NCBI RefSeq assembly: GCF_014652875.1
Contig: NZ_BMZQ01000002.1
Location: forward strand, 620,001 to 684,000
DNA length: 64,000 nucleotides
Reading direction: 5' to 3'
From: Tianweitania populi
Lineage (GTDB): Bacteria > Pseudomonadota > Alphaproteobacteria > Rhizobiales > Rhizobiaceae
The notes beneath the pieces are model-generated. The model did no database searches, was not told the DNA's origin, and saw only the letters and a program-made list of their open reading frames with translations. Below, piece after piece: positions 32,788 through 41,474 of this stretch (its first letter is position 1; every line of letters begins with the position of its first letter). The translations under genes and the position numbers were made by a program.

Positions 32788-33600
32788 TCAGTCCCGATTG
32801 AAGATCATGCGGCCGAGCCAGCCGGTGATGATCGCGAGGGCGACGGCAAAGATGCCGTAAAACAGACTGTATTCGTGTGCTGCCTGGAAGATCGACTGTT
32901 CCACGCCCGACTTTTGGATCGCCAGCTGCGCCGAGGTTTCGCGGATAAACAACCCGTTCTTGAATAGAAAGGCGCGGGCGCGATGCGTGCCGATCGGCAC
33001 ATTGGGCGCGAGCTCCAGCGTGGCGCGGAACAGGTTGGGCGACAGGAACTGCACGCCGCCGATCAGCTCGGAGTAAAGCCCGGTCATCTGCTTGCGCTCA
33101 CGCAAGGCTGCGGTGAATTCCTCGATCGTCTGCGGATCGTCGTCGCGATCTTTCGGCTGCAGATACATATAGGCGCTGCCGAGCGAGAGCCGTCCATAGG
33201 TCGAGGGCTGCGCCATGTCCTGCAGCGCGCGCGTCGTCGACACTGAGTAGGAGATCGGCACGTTCACGAAGGTCTCGGACTGGGTGTTGATCCACATGCC
33301 GAGCACGCGATCCTTGCGGCGCACCACCACCGGCCGCGCAGGTCCTTCCAGCACGACAACCACATCATAGCGGTTCTGCCGCGCGATCTGCGGATCGACG
33401 TCGTTCAAGGCGCCGAAGATGGTAAGATCGGTACCGGAAAAATCCGTGGTGATGGTGATCCGGTCGGTCGACAGGCCGATCTGGATCGACTCGTTGTATT
33501 GCGGCGCGGCCTGTTCGGCTTCGGGTTGCGGCTCGCTCTGGGCGAGCGCCGGTCCGACCAGCGCCAGCAGGATCATGACGGGAAGGAACATGCGCTTCAT
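32788..33600 (-). CDS. TIGR02186-family membrane-anchored protein
   Basis: A 270-residue envelope protein. A signal peptide (FLPVMILLALVGPALA, cleaved near residue 20) is followed by a ~200-residue periplasmic beta-rich domain and one C-terminal transmembrane helix (LFYGIFAVALAIITGWLG) with a short RMIFNRD tail in the cytosol. The central segments ISTDRI-like (LSTDRITITTDFSG) and DVVVVLEGPARPVVVRRK are typical of this alphaproteobacteria-only family of unknown function. It lies directly after the TauE-family permease gene (3-base gap), and the pairing is recurrent in the group, so it probably helps that transporter. Confidence 0.82.
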   Translation of the reverse strand: MKRMFLPVMILLALVGPALAQSEPQPEAEQAAPQYNESIQIGLSTDRITITTDFSGTDLTIFGALNDVDPQIARQNRYDVVVVLEGPARPVVVRRKDRVLGMWINTQSETFVNVPISYSVSTTRALQDMAQPSTYGRLSLGSAYMYLQPKDRDDDPQTIEEFTAALRERKQMTGLYSELIGGVQFLSPNLFRATLELAPNVPIGTHRARAFLFKNGLFIRETSAQLAIQKSGVEQSIFQAAHEYSLFYGIFAVALAIITGWLGRMIFNRD

Positions 33601-33603
33601 CGC

Positions 33604-34524
33604 TCAGAACTCCCCGAGAGGCCCGAGCGAATACAGATTGTCCGGCTGGACGAAGAGGTCGAAGGCAAGCCGGAGTGCGACGGATACGACCATCAGCGCC
33701 AAGAGCAGCCGCAGCTGTTCGCCGCGCAGCTTCTGGCCGGCCTTTGCGCCATATTGCGCGCCGGCCACGCCGCCGATCATCAGCAGAAAGGCCAGCACGA
33801 CATCCACGGTCTGGTTGGTGGCGGCATGGACGATGGTGGTGAAGGCGGCGGTGAAGATGATCTGGAACAGCGAGGTGCCGACAACGACATTGGTCGGCAC
33901 TTTCAGAAGATAGATCAGCGCCGGCACCATGATAAATCCGCCCCCGACACCCATGATGGCCGCCAGAAAGCCGATGCCGGCGCCCAGCGCCAGAACTGGA
34001 ATGACGCTGACGAACAGCTTGGAGGTGCGAAACCGCATCTTCAGCGGCAGCTTGTGGATCCAGTGATGCTGGCCGGCCCGCTTGAGCGACACCGCGCCGC
34101 CGCGCGATTTGCGTAGCGTGTTGACGCTTTCCACCAGCATCAGGCCGCCGACCGCACCCAGGAACACGACGTAAAGCAGCGAAATGAACAGGTCCAACTG
34201 GCCAAGCGCGCGCAGCCAGGCAAACACGACGATGCCCAGGCTGGAGCCGGCGATACCGCCGAGCAGCAGCACGAAGCCGAGCTTGAAATCAAGCGTGCGG
34301 CGCTTGAAGTGCGCCAGCGCGCCCGACATTGAGGAGGCGATGACCTGATTGGCGCCGGTCGCCACCGCGATGGCCGGAGGGATATTGTAGAAGATCAACA
34401 GCGGCGTGATGAGAAAGCCGCCGCCCACGCCGAACAAACCGGAAAGAAAGCCGACGGCAGCGCCCATGATCAGGACAACGAGGCCGTTGACCGACATTTC
34501 GGCTATGGGGAGATAGATGTTCAC
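33604..34524 (-). CDS. TauE/SafE-family sulfite exporter-like permease
   Basis: A 306-residue inner-membrane protein with about eight transmembrane segments in two repeated halves. Each half carries the family glycine motif: GFLSGLFGVGGGFLITPLL near residue 25 and GFLAAIMGVGGGFIMVPALI near residue 208. Relatives export sulfite, sulfoacetate or other organosulfur anions; the substrate here is not known. It is followed by the TIGR02186 gene in the same operon. Confidence 0.87.
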   Translation of the reverse strand: MNIYLPIAEMSVNGLVVLIMGAAVGFLSGLFGVGGGFLITPLLIFYNIPPAIAVATGANQVIASSMSGALAHFKRRTLDFKLGFVLLLGGIAGSSLGIVVFAWLRALGQLDLFISLLYVVFLGAVGGLMLVESVNTLRKSRGGAVSLKRAGQHHWIHKLPLKMRFRTSKLFVSVIPVLALGAGIGFLAAIMGVGGGFIMVPALIYLLKVPTNVVVGTSLFQIIFTAAFTTIVHAATNQTVDVVLAFLLMIGGVAGAQYGAKAGQKLRGEQLRLLLALMVVSVALRLAFDLFVQPDNLYSLGPLGEF

Positions 34525-34552
34525 CCCGTCACACTCAGCTTCTCACCCGTTG

Positions 34553-34584
34553 AAATAAAAGCGGTCCCGGCAAAGCGGGACCGC
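34553..34584 (-). terminator. Terminator of the PodJ-like gene
   Basis: Read on the minus strand, a perfect 9-bp stem (GCGGTCCCG/CGGGACCGC, 6-base loop) is followed by TTTTATTT, a classic intrinsic terminator 85 bases after the stop codon. Confidence 0.9.
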
Positions 34585-34670
34585 AATTTCGTTCAACGCG
34601 AATATAGTGGATAAAGCAAGGCGAGATGTTCGTGTTGCGACGCGGTTAGCCACGCGGACGGCGAAGACGC

Positions 34671-37600
34671 TTACTTCTTCGCCAACAGCGCGCGCACCAG
34701 AGGCTCGTTGACCTCGCCGTCCGCCGTCAGTCCATTGGCTTTCTGGAAGGCGATGATCGCGGTCTTGGTCTTCCCGCCCATCAGCCCGTCCGGCTGGCCG
34801 GCATCGAAGCCGTTCTTGTTCAGAATGAGCTGAATGTTACGCACGGCCTGCTTCATGTCGATGCTGGCGGTGACGTCGTTGCTTTCCTGCCATTCCGGCG
34901 GAACGGTGACATCGTTGGCCGCGGGATCGGCCGGCTTGGCGCGCCACAATTCGGTGTCGGCGCGGGCGCGGGTGAGTTCCTCGGGCTTCATGGCCTTGGC
35001 GATTTCATCGCGCTTGGCTTCGGCATCCTTGTCGCCGGATTTGGCCACGAGGGCAAACCACTTGTAGGAAGCTTCAAGGTCCTGGGTCATGCCGACGCCC
35101 TTGGCGGCCAGAATGCCCAGATTGAACTGGCTGTCCTTGATGCCGCGCTCGGCCGCTTCCGTGAACCAGCGAACCGCCGCCTTATTGTCGGTCGTGCCAT
35201 CGGCGCCCATGGCATAAAGCACGGCCAGATTGTGCATGGCGCTGGCGTTGCCCTGCGCGGCACTTTTCTCGTAAAGCGCCTTGGCTTTGGTCAGGTCGCG
35301 TTCGACGCCGACGCCCTTTTCGTAGAAATTGCCGATGCGGTACTGGGCGGGCGCAAAGCCACGGTCTGCGGCGCGCACATACCAGTCGGCGGCCGACTTC
35401 ATGTCCGGTTCGCCGTTGCGGCCCTCCGCATAGCGGGTGCCGATTTCGAAGAATGCCTTGATGTCGCCGGCCTGGGCCGCTTCGCGCAGCGCGACCGGCC
35501 CTGCGTTGAGCGGCACGGAGCCGATTTCAAGTGCGGTAGAGGCTTGAATATTCCCTTCCACCGTCGGTCGAACGATGGCCGAGGCAACCGGGTCTTGTGG
35601 TTGGGCCGAGGCGACGACCGCAGGCTCGGCTTCCCATCCTTCGGACGCGGTTCTTTCGGGAGCGATCGGCTCGGGATCGGACGCTTCGCCTGTTCCCGGC
35701 TCTTGGGCCACGTCTGCTTCGAGTGGAGTTGTGGCCTGCGTCGGCTTGGATGCGGTGTCGGCAGGCGTCCGGCTTACGCTATTTGCAACACCGGGCAGCG
35801 CCTGTTCAGCAACAGGAGCGGGTTGTTCTGAAGCGGGCGTCGTCTGGCGGGCTGGTTCGGCCGTATCGGGTGCAGCCGGTGCGCTCGGCGCAGCCGCGAT
35901 CATCGGCGCAGAGGCTTCATTGCGTGCGGGCTCGTTGGAGGCGACGAACAGTGAGGGTTCGTCTGCCAGGAAGGCGCGCGTCAGCTGGAAGCCGCCTACG
36001 CCCACCACCATCGCGGCAGTGGCCATCAGCACGGTTTTGCGGCGCAGACCGAGGATGCGGCCGATCTTGCCGCGCCCGGAAGCGTCCTCGGCATTGCTGC
36101 CGGTCTTCTTGCCATTGGCTTCGGCGGCAGCGGCTTGTGCTGCGCGGCGTGCGGCGGCGATGAAGTCCGATTTCGCGGTTTCCGCTTCGTCCTTGGTGTC
36201 AGCCGGTCCGCGCTCGTCGCGCACCCGCTTCATGATGGTGTTGAGATCCGGCGCGCCGCTGCCGGGTTCGAGCGGCTGGTTGGCAATGCGTGGATCGAGC
36301 GGCTGGTCGAGCGACGGGAAATCCGGCTCTTCGACGACCGGCTTGGCCGGAACCGGCTGTTCGGTGATCTCCGGCTGCTTGTCCTTGCGGTTGCGCAAGG
36401 CGCGGGTGAAACCGCCGAGCTTCGAAGCACGGACCTGCGCGTCGTCGATTTCGCTCGCGGGATCGCCCGCCAAAGGCTTGTTCTGCGTGTCGCGCTGGCC
36501 GAACGGCACCTCGGCTATGGAAAGATCGTCGAGCGCGTAGGGATCGAACGCGTCATCCGCGGCGATCGAGGGCGCGTCCGCCACGATGGGCTTGGGCGCC
36601 GGTCGGGCCTGCTCGCCTTGCTCCATCATGCTCAAACGGTCGACGATCTTGATCAGCGTGTCATGGATCGCTTCGAACGTCTTGGAATTGCGCTCGTCGG
36701 ACTGGCGCGTCAGCACTTCAAGCGAACGCAACTCGCCCGACAGGCTGGCGACCGCCTGACTGTCGCCTTCGCGTTCGGCGAGTTCACGCACGGCGTCGGC
36801 AGCGGCATTGCGCGCGGCTTCAATCAGCGCATCATGCTGGCCGGCGATCGAGCGCTCGATCTGGTCGAAGCGCGGCGCGAAATTCTCGAGCTCAGGCAGA
36901 ACCCGTGGCGGATTGGACAAGCGCACGGAGAGTTCGGCAACCTGCGCTTCCAAACGGCCGATTACGGCTTCATCGACCGACGAGACCTGACGCGCGGACG
37001 TATCCAGCCGGGATGCGATGTCGCCCAAACGCAGTTCGAGTTCGCGGATCGTAGCGGCTTCCGGACCATAAGCGACGCGCTCGTCGAGGCGGGCCGCGAG
37101 TGCGGCGAAGCGCTCATCCATGACCGACAGGATTTCGCCGCGATCGCTGGGCTTTTCGGCCTGAACGTCGAGACGCTGGACGATGGTGTCGAGGCGCGTT
37201 TCCATGTCGCGCAGCAGCTTGTTGCCCTGCTCGGTGGAATCGGCCTGACGCCGGTCGAGCGCATCCGACAAAACGGCGAAGCGGTGTTCCAGCCCATCGA
37301 AGATGGTGGATACGTCTGGCGCTGCCGGTTCCTTTTCCAACCGCTCGGCGATCTGCCCAAGCTGCTGACCGAGACGCTCCACCGCCTTTTCCGGCAGGGC
37401 GGCACGGGCTGCGAGCTCATCGACACGGGTCGAAAGGGCCGCGATCTGGCCGAGCACCTCATGCGCCGGGCGCTCGTCGATCAATTCCTCGATCTGCGAG
37501 GCCAGTGAGGCCATGCGCGCTTCGATGCGCTGGAAGGGGGCCGGGTCGAAGCTCGAGTTGACGGGTGCGTGGCTGAGCGAAGCGGCGATGGCGCGCGAAA

Positions 37601-38552
37601 TCTCGTCGAGACGCTCGGCGATCATCTCGAAGGTTTGTTCGCTTTGCGCATCCTGCTTGCGGGCAAAATGATCCAGCGCGCCGGCCAGCGTGCGCACCTT
37701 GTCTTCCAGGGTGCGGATGGACAGCGATTCCGGCAGAACGTCGACCGCGGCTGCGATCTGCTCCAGGCGGTGCGTCAGGGCATCGATGGCGGCATCGTCA
37801 CGTGGCTGCGGCGACTGGGCTGCGACGCGCTCTTCGAAGCGCGACATGCGGTCATCAAAGGCGTCCCAGCGATTGCCGACGGCACGCAGCGTGTCTTCGC
37901 GGGCAAGCGCTCCAATCGAATTCTTGACCTGATCGAGTTCGAGGCGAAGCAGGGAAACATTCTTGTCGTCGCTGCGGTGAGACAGATCGGCGATCGCGCC
38001 GGATAGCCGCTCGACTTCGCCCAGCAGTGTTTCGCTGGAACCGCTGCCGCGCTGGGCTTCGGTGCCCAGGCGATGCACTTCGCTGCGCAGCGTGTCGAAT
38101 TCACGCGTGAGAGACGCGGCCATCTGCTGGCGCATGTCTTCGCGCAACGCCTGCAACTCGGCCGCGATCTGGCCCACGGCCGCGACATTGTCGCCTTCCC
38201 GTCGCGTGCGTTCGAGGTCGCGCGCAACGGATTGAAGGGCCGTGCGCGGCGCGGGGCGGTCGCTGCGCATTTCGCGGGAAAGGTTCGGGCGTGGCTCGAA
38301 GGATGATTCGGCGCGCTGCTCGGCGCGTACGGAGGTGTGCGACGGGGCTTGCAGATTCGGCCCGCGTTCGGCGTGGCTCACCGATCGTGCGAGTTCGGTT
38401 GCTTCGCGGCGGCGCAGATTGGCAAAGGGCGAAGGGCGCTCCAGCTGGGTTTCCAGCGCTTCCAGGGTGCGTGTCAGCTCGTCGAGCGACGAAGTTCCGC
38501 GGCGTTGCCGCCCGGAATTCAAAGTCTCGAGGTAAGATCGCCTGCTGGTCAT
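34671..38552 (-). CDS. podJ: PodJ-like polarity/localisation factor with Sel1 repeats and peptidoglycan-binding domain
   Basis: A 1293-residue protein. Residues 1-~700 are a mostly coiled-coil cytoplasmic region starting MTSRRSYLETLNSGRQRR, followed by a disordered acidic stretch. A transmembrane helix sits near 842-862 (TVLMATAAMVVGVGG), a Pro/Ala/Thr-rich periplasmic linker follows, about four Sel1 repeats lie at ~1020-1190 (GVGVERDLTKAKALYEKSAA type), and a peptidoglycan_binding_1 domain ends the protein from ~1230. This is the layout of PodJ, which organises the new cell pole in Caulobacter and Rhizobiales. The ATG at 38552 is preferred because the family starts MTSRRSY; the frame stays open to 38735. 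Only the overall domain order supports the name. Confidence 0.85.
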   Translation of the reverse strand: MTSRRSYLETLNSGRQRRGTSSLDELTRTLEALETQLERPSPFANLRRREATELARSVSHAERGPNLQAPSHTSVRAEQRAESSFEPRPNLSREMRSDRPAPRTALQSVARDLERTRREGDNVAAVGQIAAELQALREDMRQQMAASLTREFDTLRSEVHRLGTEAQRGSGSSETLLGEVERLSGAIADLSHRSDDKNVSLLRLELDQVKNSIGALAREDTLRAVGNRWDAFDDRMSRFEERVAAQSPQPRDDAAIDALTHRLEQIAAAVDVLPESLSIRTLEDKVRTLAGALDHFARKQDAQSEQTFEMIAERLDEISRAIAASLSHAPVNSSFDPAPFQRIEARMASLASQIEELIDERPAHEVLGQIAALSTRVDELAARAALPEKAVERLGQQLGQIAERLEKEPAAPDVSTIFDGLEHRFAVLSDALDRRQADSTEQGNKLLRDMETRLDTIVQRLDVQAEKPSDRGEILSVMDERFAALAARLDERVAYGPEAATIRELELRLGDIASRLDTSARQVSSVDEAVIGRLEAQVAELSVRLSNPPRVLPELENFAPRFDQIERSIAGQHDALIEAARNAAADAVRELAEREGDSQAVASLSGELRSLEVLTRQSDERNSKTFEAIHDTLIKIVDRLSMMEQGEQARPAPKPIVADAPSIAADDAFDPYALDDLSIAEVPFGQRDTQNKPLAGDPASEIDDAQVRASKLGGFTRALRNRKDKQPEITEQPVPAKPVVEEPDFPSLDQPLDPRIANQPLEPGSGAPDLNTIMKRVRDERGPADTKDEAETAKSDFIAAARRAAQAAAAEANGKKTGSNAEDASGRGKIGRILGLRRKTVLMATAAMVVGVGGFQLTRAFLADEPSLFVASNEPARNEASAPMIAAAPSAPAAPDTAEPARQTTPASEQPAPVAEQALPGVANSVSRTPADTASKPTQATTPLEADVAQEPGTGEASDPEPIAPERTASEGWEAEPAVVASAQPQDPVASAIVRPTVEGNIQASTALEIGSVPLNAGPVALREAAQAGDIKAFFEIGTRYAEGRNGEPDMKSAADWYVRAADRGFAPAQYRIGNFYEKGVGVERDLTKAKALYEKSAAQGNASAMHNLAVLYAMGADGTTDNKAAVRWFTEAAERGIKDSQFNLGILAAKGVGMTQDLEASYKWFALVAKSGDKDAEAKRDEIAKAMKPEELTRARADTELWRAKPADPAANDVTVPPEWQESNDVTASIDMKQAVRNIQLILNKNGFDAGQPDGLMGGKTKTAIIAFQKANGLTADGEVNEPLVRALLAKK

Positions 38553-38975
38553 CGAAACCGCCCGCCGCCGCTGAAACTGGTGTGCCACCGCGCATGGTAA
38601 ACACGAGGAGGATTGCCGGGACCTTGCGTGACCGCGTGGCTGGTGCGGAACTTTCGGTTCGATCCGGGCTTCAACAAGCACCCGGAAACACGCCGTGAAG
38701 AGATTCGGTACGAGCGGTTCACGAAACGCCGACATCCGTAAAGGTCTCAGGAGGTGGTAAAGAACGCGTTAACCATGTTGAATCGCTGATCTTTCCCGCC
38801 AAATGCATAGCAGCCCTGTTTTCATCTGCGTTGCATGTCCGTGGGGAAGGCCTATATAGGCGGGTATCAGGACCGCCCCCACATCGGCATCAGAAACACG
38901 CGTATCCAGCAGAAGCCTGTCGGAACGATGCCGCACGGTTTTGCCCGCGAACCCACAGCAAGAAGAACAAAAACA
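38553..38975. promoter_or_regulatory. Divergent intergenic region between podJ-like and merR-type genes
   Basis: A 423-base region without a gene I can support; both open frames running into it lose protein character. It holds the divergent promoters. At 38831-38858 TTGCAT, 16 bases, TATATA could be a housekeeping promoter for the MerR gene. The -10 sits inside the perfect palindrome GCCTATATAGGC (38850-38861), where a regulator could bind. On the podJ side TTAAC near 38763-38767 is only a partial CtrA-like site. Confidence 0.4.
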
Positions 38976-39449
38976 ATGGCTTATCATTTCAACCGCGCTC
39001 CCGCGGAGAAAGAGTCTCACATCGACATGTCGAGCCCTGACGAAGCGGCGAGCATGGAGGAAGACGCCCGCCGTATCGGCGATCTGGCCAAGGAATACGG
39101 CGTTTCCCTGCGCACGCTCCGCTTCTACGAAGACAAGGGACTGCTAACGCCCGAACGCGTCGGAAGCACGCGGCTTTATCATCGCCGCGATGTCAGCCGG
39201 CTGGAATTGATTCTGCTCGGCCGTAAGGTTGGTTTCTCCTTGCGCGAAGTGAAGCAACTGATGGATCTTTACGATCCGAATGGCACCAATATCCGCCAGT
39301 TCAAGGCCGTGGTGGATCGCTCCACCCGTCAGCTCGGCCGCTTGGAAAAGCAGCGCGCCGAACTTGATTCGGCCATCGAAGCCATCAGCGATCTGATTTC
39401 GACCACGAAGGACAAGCTGGCTTCGATCCCGACAGGCAAGCCGAACTGA
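38976..39449 (+). CDS. MerR-family regulator of acyl-CoA degradation (LiuR-like)
   Basis: A 157-residue MerR-type activator/repressor. The helix-turn-helix and wing lie at ~35-100: RIGDLAKEYGVSLRTLRFYEDKGLLTP, then STRLYHRRDVSRL. A dimerising coiled coil follows (VVDRSTRQLGRLEKQRAELDSAI). No cysteine sensor residues are present, so it does not look like a metal sensor. It directly precedes a beta-oxidation operon and a perfect palindrome of the type bound by LiuR-like MerR regulators, so it very likely controls that operon in response to an acyl-CoA. The start is uncertain; a downstream ATG (MSSPDEAAS) is an alternative. Confidence 0.85.
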   Translation: MAYHFNRAPAEKESHIDMSSPDEAASMEEDARRIGDLAKEYGVSLRTLRFYEDKGLLTPERVGSTRLYHRRDVSRLELILLGRKVGFSLREVKQLMDLYDPNGTNIRQFKAVVDRSTRQLGRLEKQRAELDSAIEAISDLISTTKDKLASIPTGKPN

Positions 39450-39467
39450 TCCACCCCGTGCACTTTG

Positions 39468-39495
39468 ACTTTGACGTTTACGCAAACGTCAAAGT
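39468..39495. promoter_or_regulatory. Perfect palindromic operator upstream of the beta-oxidation operon
   Basis: ACTTTGACGTTT and its exact reverse complement are separated by ACGC. The core TTGACGTTTACG-NN-AACGTCAA resembles LiuR-type sites reported upstream of branched-chain and fatty-acid degradation genes in alphaproteobacteria. It lies 98 bases before the first acyl-CoA dehydrogenase and just behind the MerR gene. Confidence 0.8.
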
Positions 39496-39592
39496 TTGAT
39501 AGTCGATCCTCCAAGCGCCGGTCCCCCGCCCGGCGTTTTCGTGTTGAATGCGCTGAAGCGCCCTCCGCTTCGCGCTTGACCTGGAGGACAGC

Positions 39593-41386
39593 ATGCCCGT
39601 TTTCCGCGCGCCCGTTGAAGATACCCGCTTCATCCTGAACGAGGTTCTCCGGCTCGATCGCTTTAGCAATCTGAATGGCTTCGCCGATGCCTCCCCCGAT
39701 GTGGTAGATGCGATCCTGGATGAAGGCGCCAAGCTTTCCGAAGGCGTACTCCAGCCGCTCAACCGCATCGGCGACACCGAAGGCTGCGCGCGTGCGGCCG
39801 ACGGTTCGGTAACCACGCCGAAGGGCTTCAAGCAGGGCTTCGACCAGTATCGCCAGGGCGGCTGGATGGGTTTGGCGGTGCCGGAAGAGTTCGGCGGCCA
39901 AGGTCTCCCCTACACGCTGCATACCGCCGTTGCCGAATATATGTCGGCCGCCAACATGGCGCTGATGATGTATCCCGGCCTGACGCAAGGGGCGATTGCG
40001 GCCATCGTCGCACATGGCTCGGACGAGCAGAAGCAGCTTTATCTGCCCAAGATGGTGGATGGCACCTGGACCGGCACGATGAACCTGACCGAACCGCATT
40101 GCGGCACGGATCTCGGCCTGTTGCGCACCAAGGCGGTTCCATCAGGCGATGGCACCTACAGGATTTCCGGCCAGAAGATCTTCATCTCGGCCGGCGAGCA
40201 CGACATGGCCGAAAACATCATCCATCTGGTGATCGCCCGCATCGAGGGCGCGCCGGAAGGCGTGAAGGGCATTTCGCTCTTCATCGTGCCGAAGTTCAAG
40301 CTCACCGCCGATGGCGGCGTGGGCGAGCGCAACACCGTGTCCTGCGGCTCGCTTGAAGAAAAGATGGGCATCCACGGCAATGCCACCTGCGTCATGAACT
40401 ATGACGAGGCGGAAGGCTTTCTGATCGGCGCCGAGAACGGTGGTCTGAAGGCCATGTTCGTGATGATGAACGAGGCGCGCCTGGGTGTCGCCTTGCAGGG
40501 TCTGGCCGTCGGCGAAGCGGCTTACCAGAACGCTGTGTCTTATGCCCGTGAGCGCATTCAGGGCCGTTCGCTGTCGGGTGCCAAGGCGCCGGACAGACAA
40601 GCCGACCCGATCATCGTTCATCCCGACATTCGCCGCACGCTGCTGACCATCCGCGCCTTTACCGAAGGCGGACGGGCGCTGCAGCTCTGGACCGCCCTGC
40701 AATCCGATCTCGCCGCGCGCGCGGGCGATGAGAAGGAGCGGCAGGCGGCCGATGACCTGCTCGGTTTGATGACGCCGGTGGTCAAGGGCGTGCTCACCGA
40801 CAAGGGTTTCGACCACGCTGTTGCCGCGCAGCAGGTGTTCGGCGGCCATGGCTATATCGAAGAACATGGCATGAGCCAGTTCGTGCGCGACGCCCGTATC
40901 GCCATGATCTATGAGGGCGCCAATGGCATCCAGGCGCTCGATCTCGTCGGCCGCAAGCTCGCGCTGAATAGCGGCCGCGCCGTGCAGGCCTTCTTCAAGG
41001 AGGTGGGCGCCTTCTGCGAGGACAACCGCGGCGACGAGGCCCTGGCGCCCTTCACTAAGGCGCTGAAGAAGGGCCTAAACGACCTTCAGGCGGCCACGAT
41101 GTGGCTGGTGCAGAACGCGATGCAGAAGCCTGATAATGCGGGTGCGGCGTCCACCGACTACATGCACCTCTTCGGCCTCGTTGCGATCGGCTATATGTGG
41201 GGCCAGATGGCCAAGGCCGCGCAAACCAAGATTGCCGATGGATCGGGCGACACGGCGTTCTATGAGACCAAGCTGGTTACCGCCCGCTTCTTCATGGAAC
41301 GCGCAATGCCGGAAACCGCAACACGCCTTGCGCGCATCTCGGCCGGCGCCGATACTCTGATGGCTTTGCCGGCGGAGGCGTTCTGA
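39593..41386 (+). CDS. Acyl-CoA dehydrogenase, long FadE/AcdH-like type
   Basis: A 597-residue FAD enzyme that introduces the alpha-beta double bond in acyl-CoA. It is longer than classic ~390-residue members, with an N-terminal extension and a C-terminal all-helical domain, as in the DmdC/aryl-acyl-CoA dehydrogenase group. The FAD-binding blocks TEPHCGTDLGL and ISGQKIFISAGEHDM are present. The base-carrying loop reads MIYEGANGIQALDL with the catalytic Glu in YEG. GGAGGACAGC precedes the ATG. First gene of the operon behind the palindrome. Confidence 0.92.
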   Translation: MPVFRAPVEDTRFILNEVLRLDRFSNLNGFADASPDVVDAILDEGAKLSEGVLQPLNRIGDTEGCARAADGSVTTPKGFKQGFDQYRQGGWMGLAVPEEFGGQGLPYTLHTAVAEYMSAANMALMMYPGLTQGAIAAIVAHGSDEQKQLYLPKMVDGTWTGTMNLTEPHCGTDLGLLRTKAVPSGDGTYRISGQKIFISAGEHDMAENIIHLVIARIEGAPEGVKGISLFIVPKFKLTADGGVGERNTVSCGSLEEKMGIHGNATCVMNYDEAEGFLIGAENGGLKAMFVMMNEARLGVALQGLAVGEAAYQNAVSYARERIQGRSLSGAKAPDRQADPIIVHPDIRRTLLTIRAFTEGGRALQLWTALQSDLAARAGDEKERQAADDLLGLMTPVVKGVLTDKGFDHAVAAQQVFGGHGYIEEHGMSQFVRDARIAMIYEGANGIQALDLVGRKLALNSGRAVQAFFKEVGAFCEDNRGDEALAPFTKALKKGLNDLQAATMWLVQNAMQKPDNAGAASTDYMHLFGLVAIGYMWGQMAKAAQTKIADGSGDTAFYETKLVTARFFMERAMPETATRLARISAGADTLMALPAEAF

Positions 41387-41474
41387 TCGCGCCATTGCCC
41401 GCGCAACCTAACACTTGATAGGCTGCACCGGGCGACCCCATATCCGCCGACGAGACTGAAGGAAGGAGGATCCG

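Noticed and set aside
36135-37508. 457-codon open frame on the plus strand
   Set aside because: It is antisense to the coiled-coil part of the PodJ-like gene and shows no protein-family character.
38750-38790. CtrA binding site upstream of the podJ-like gene
   Set aside because: Only half of TTAA-N7-TTAA is present in either direction.
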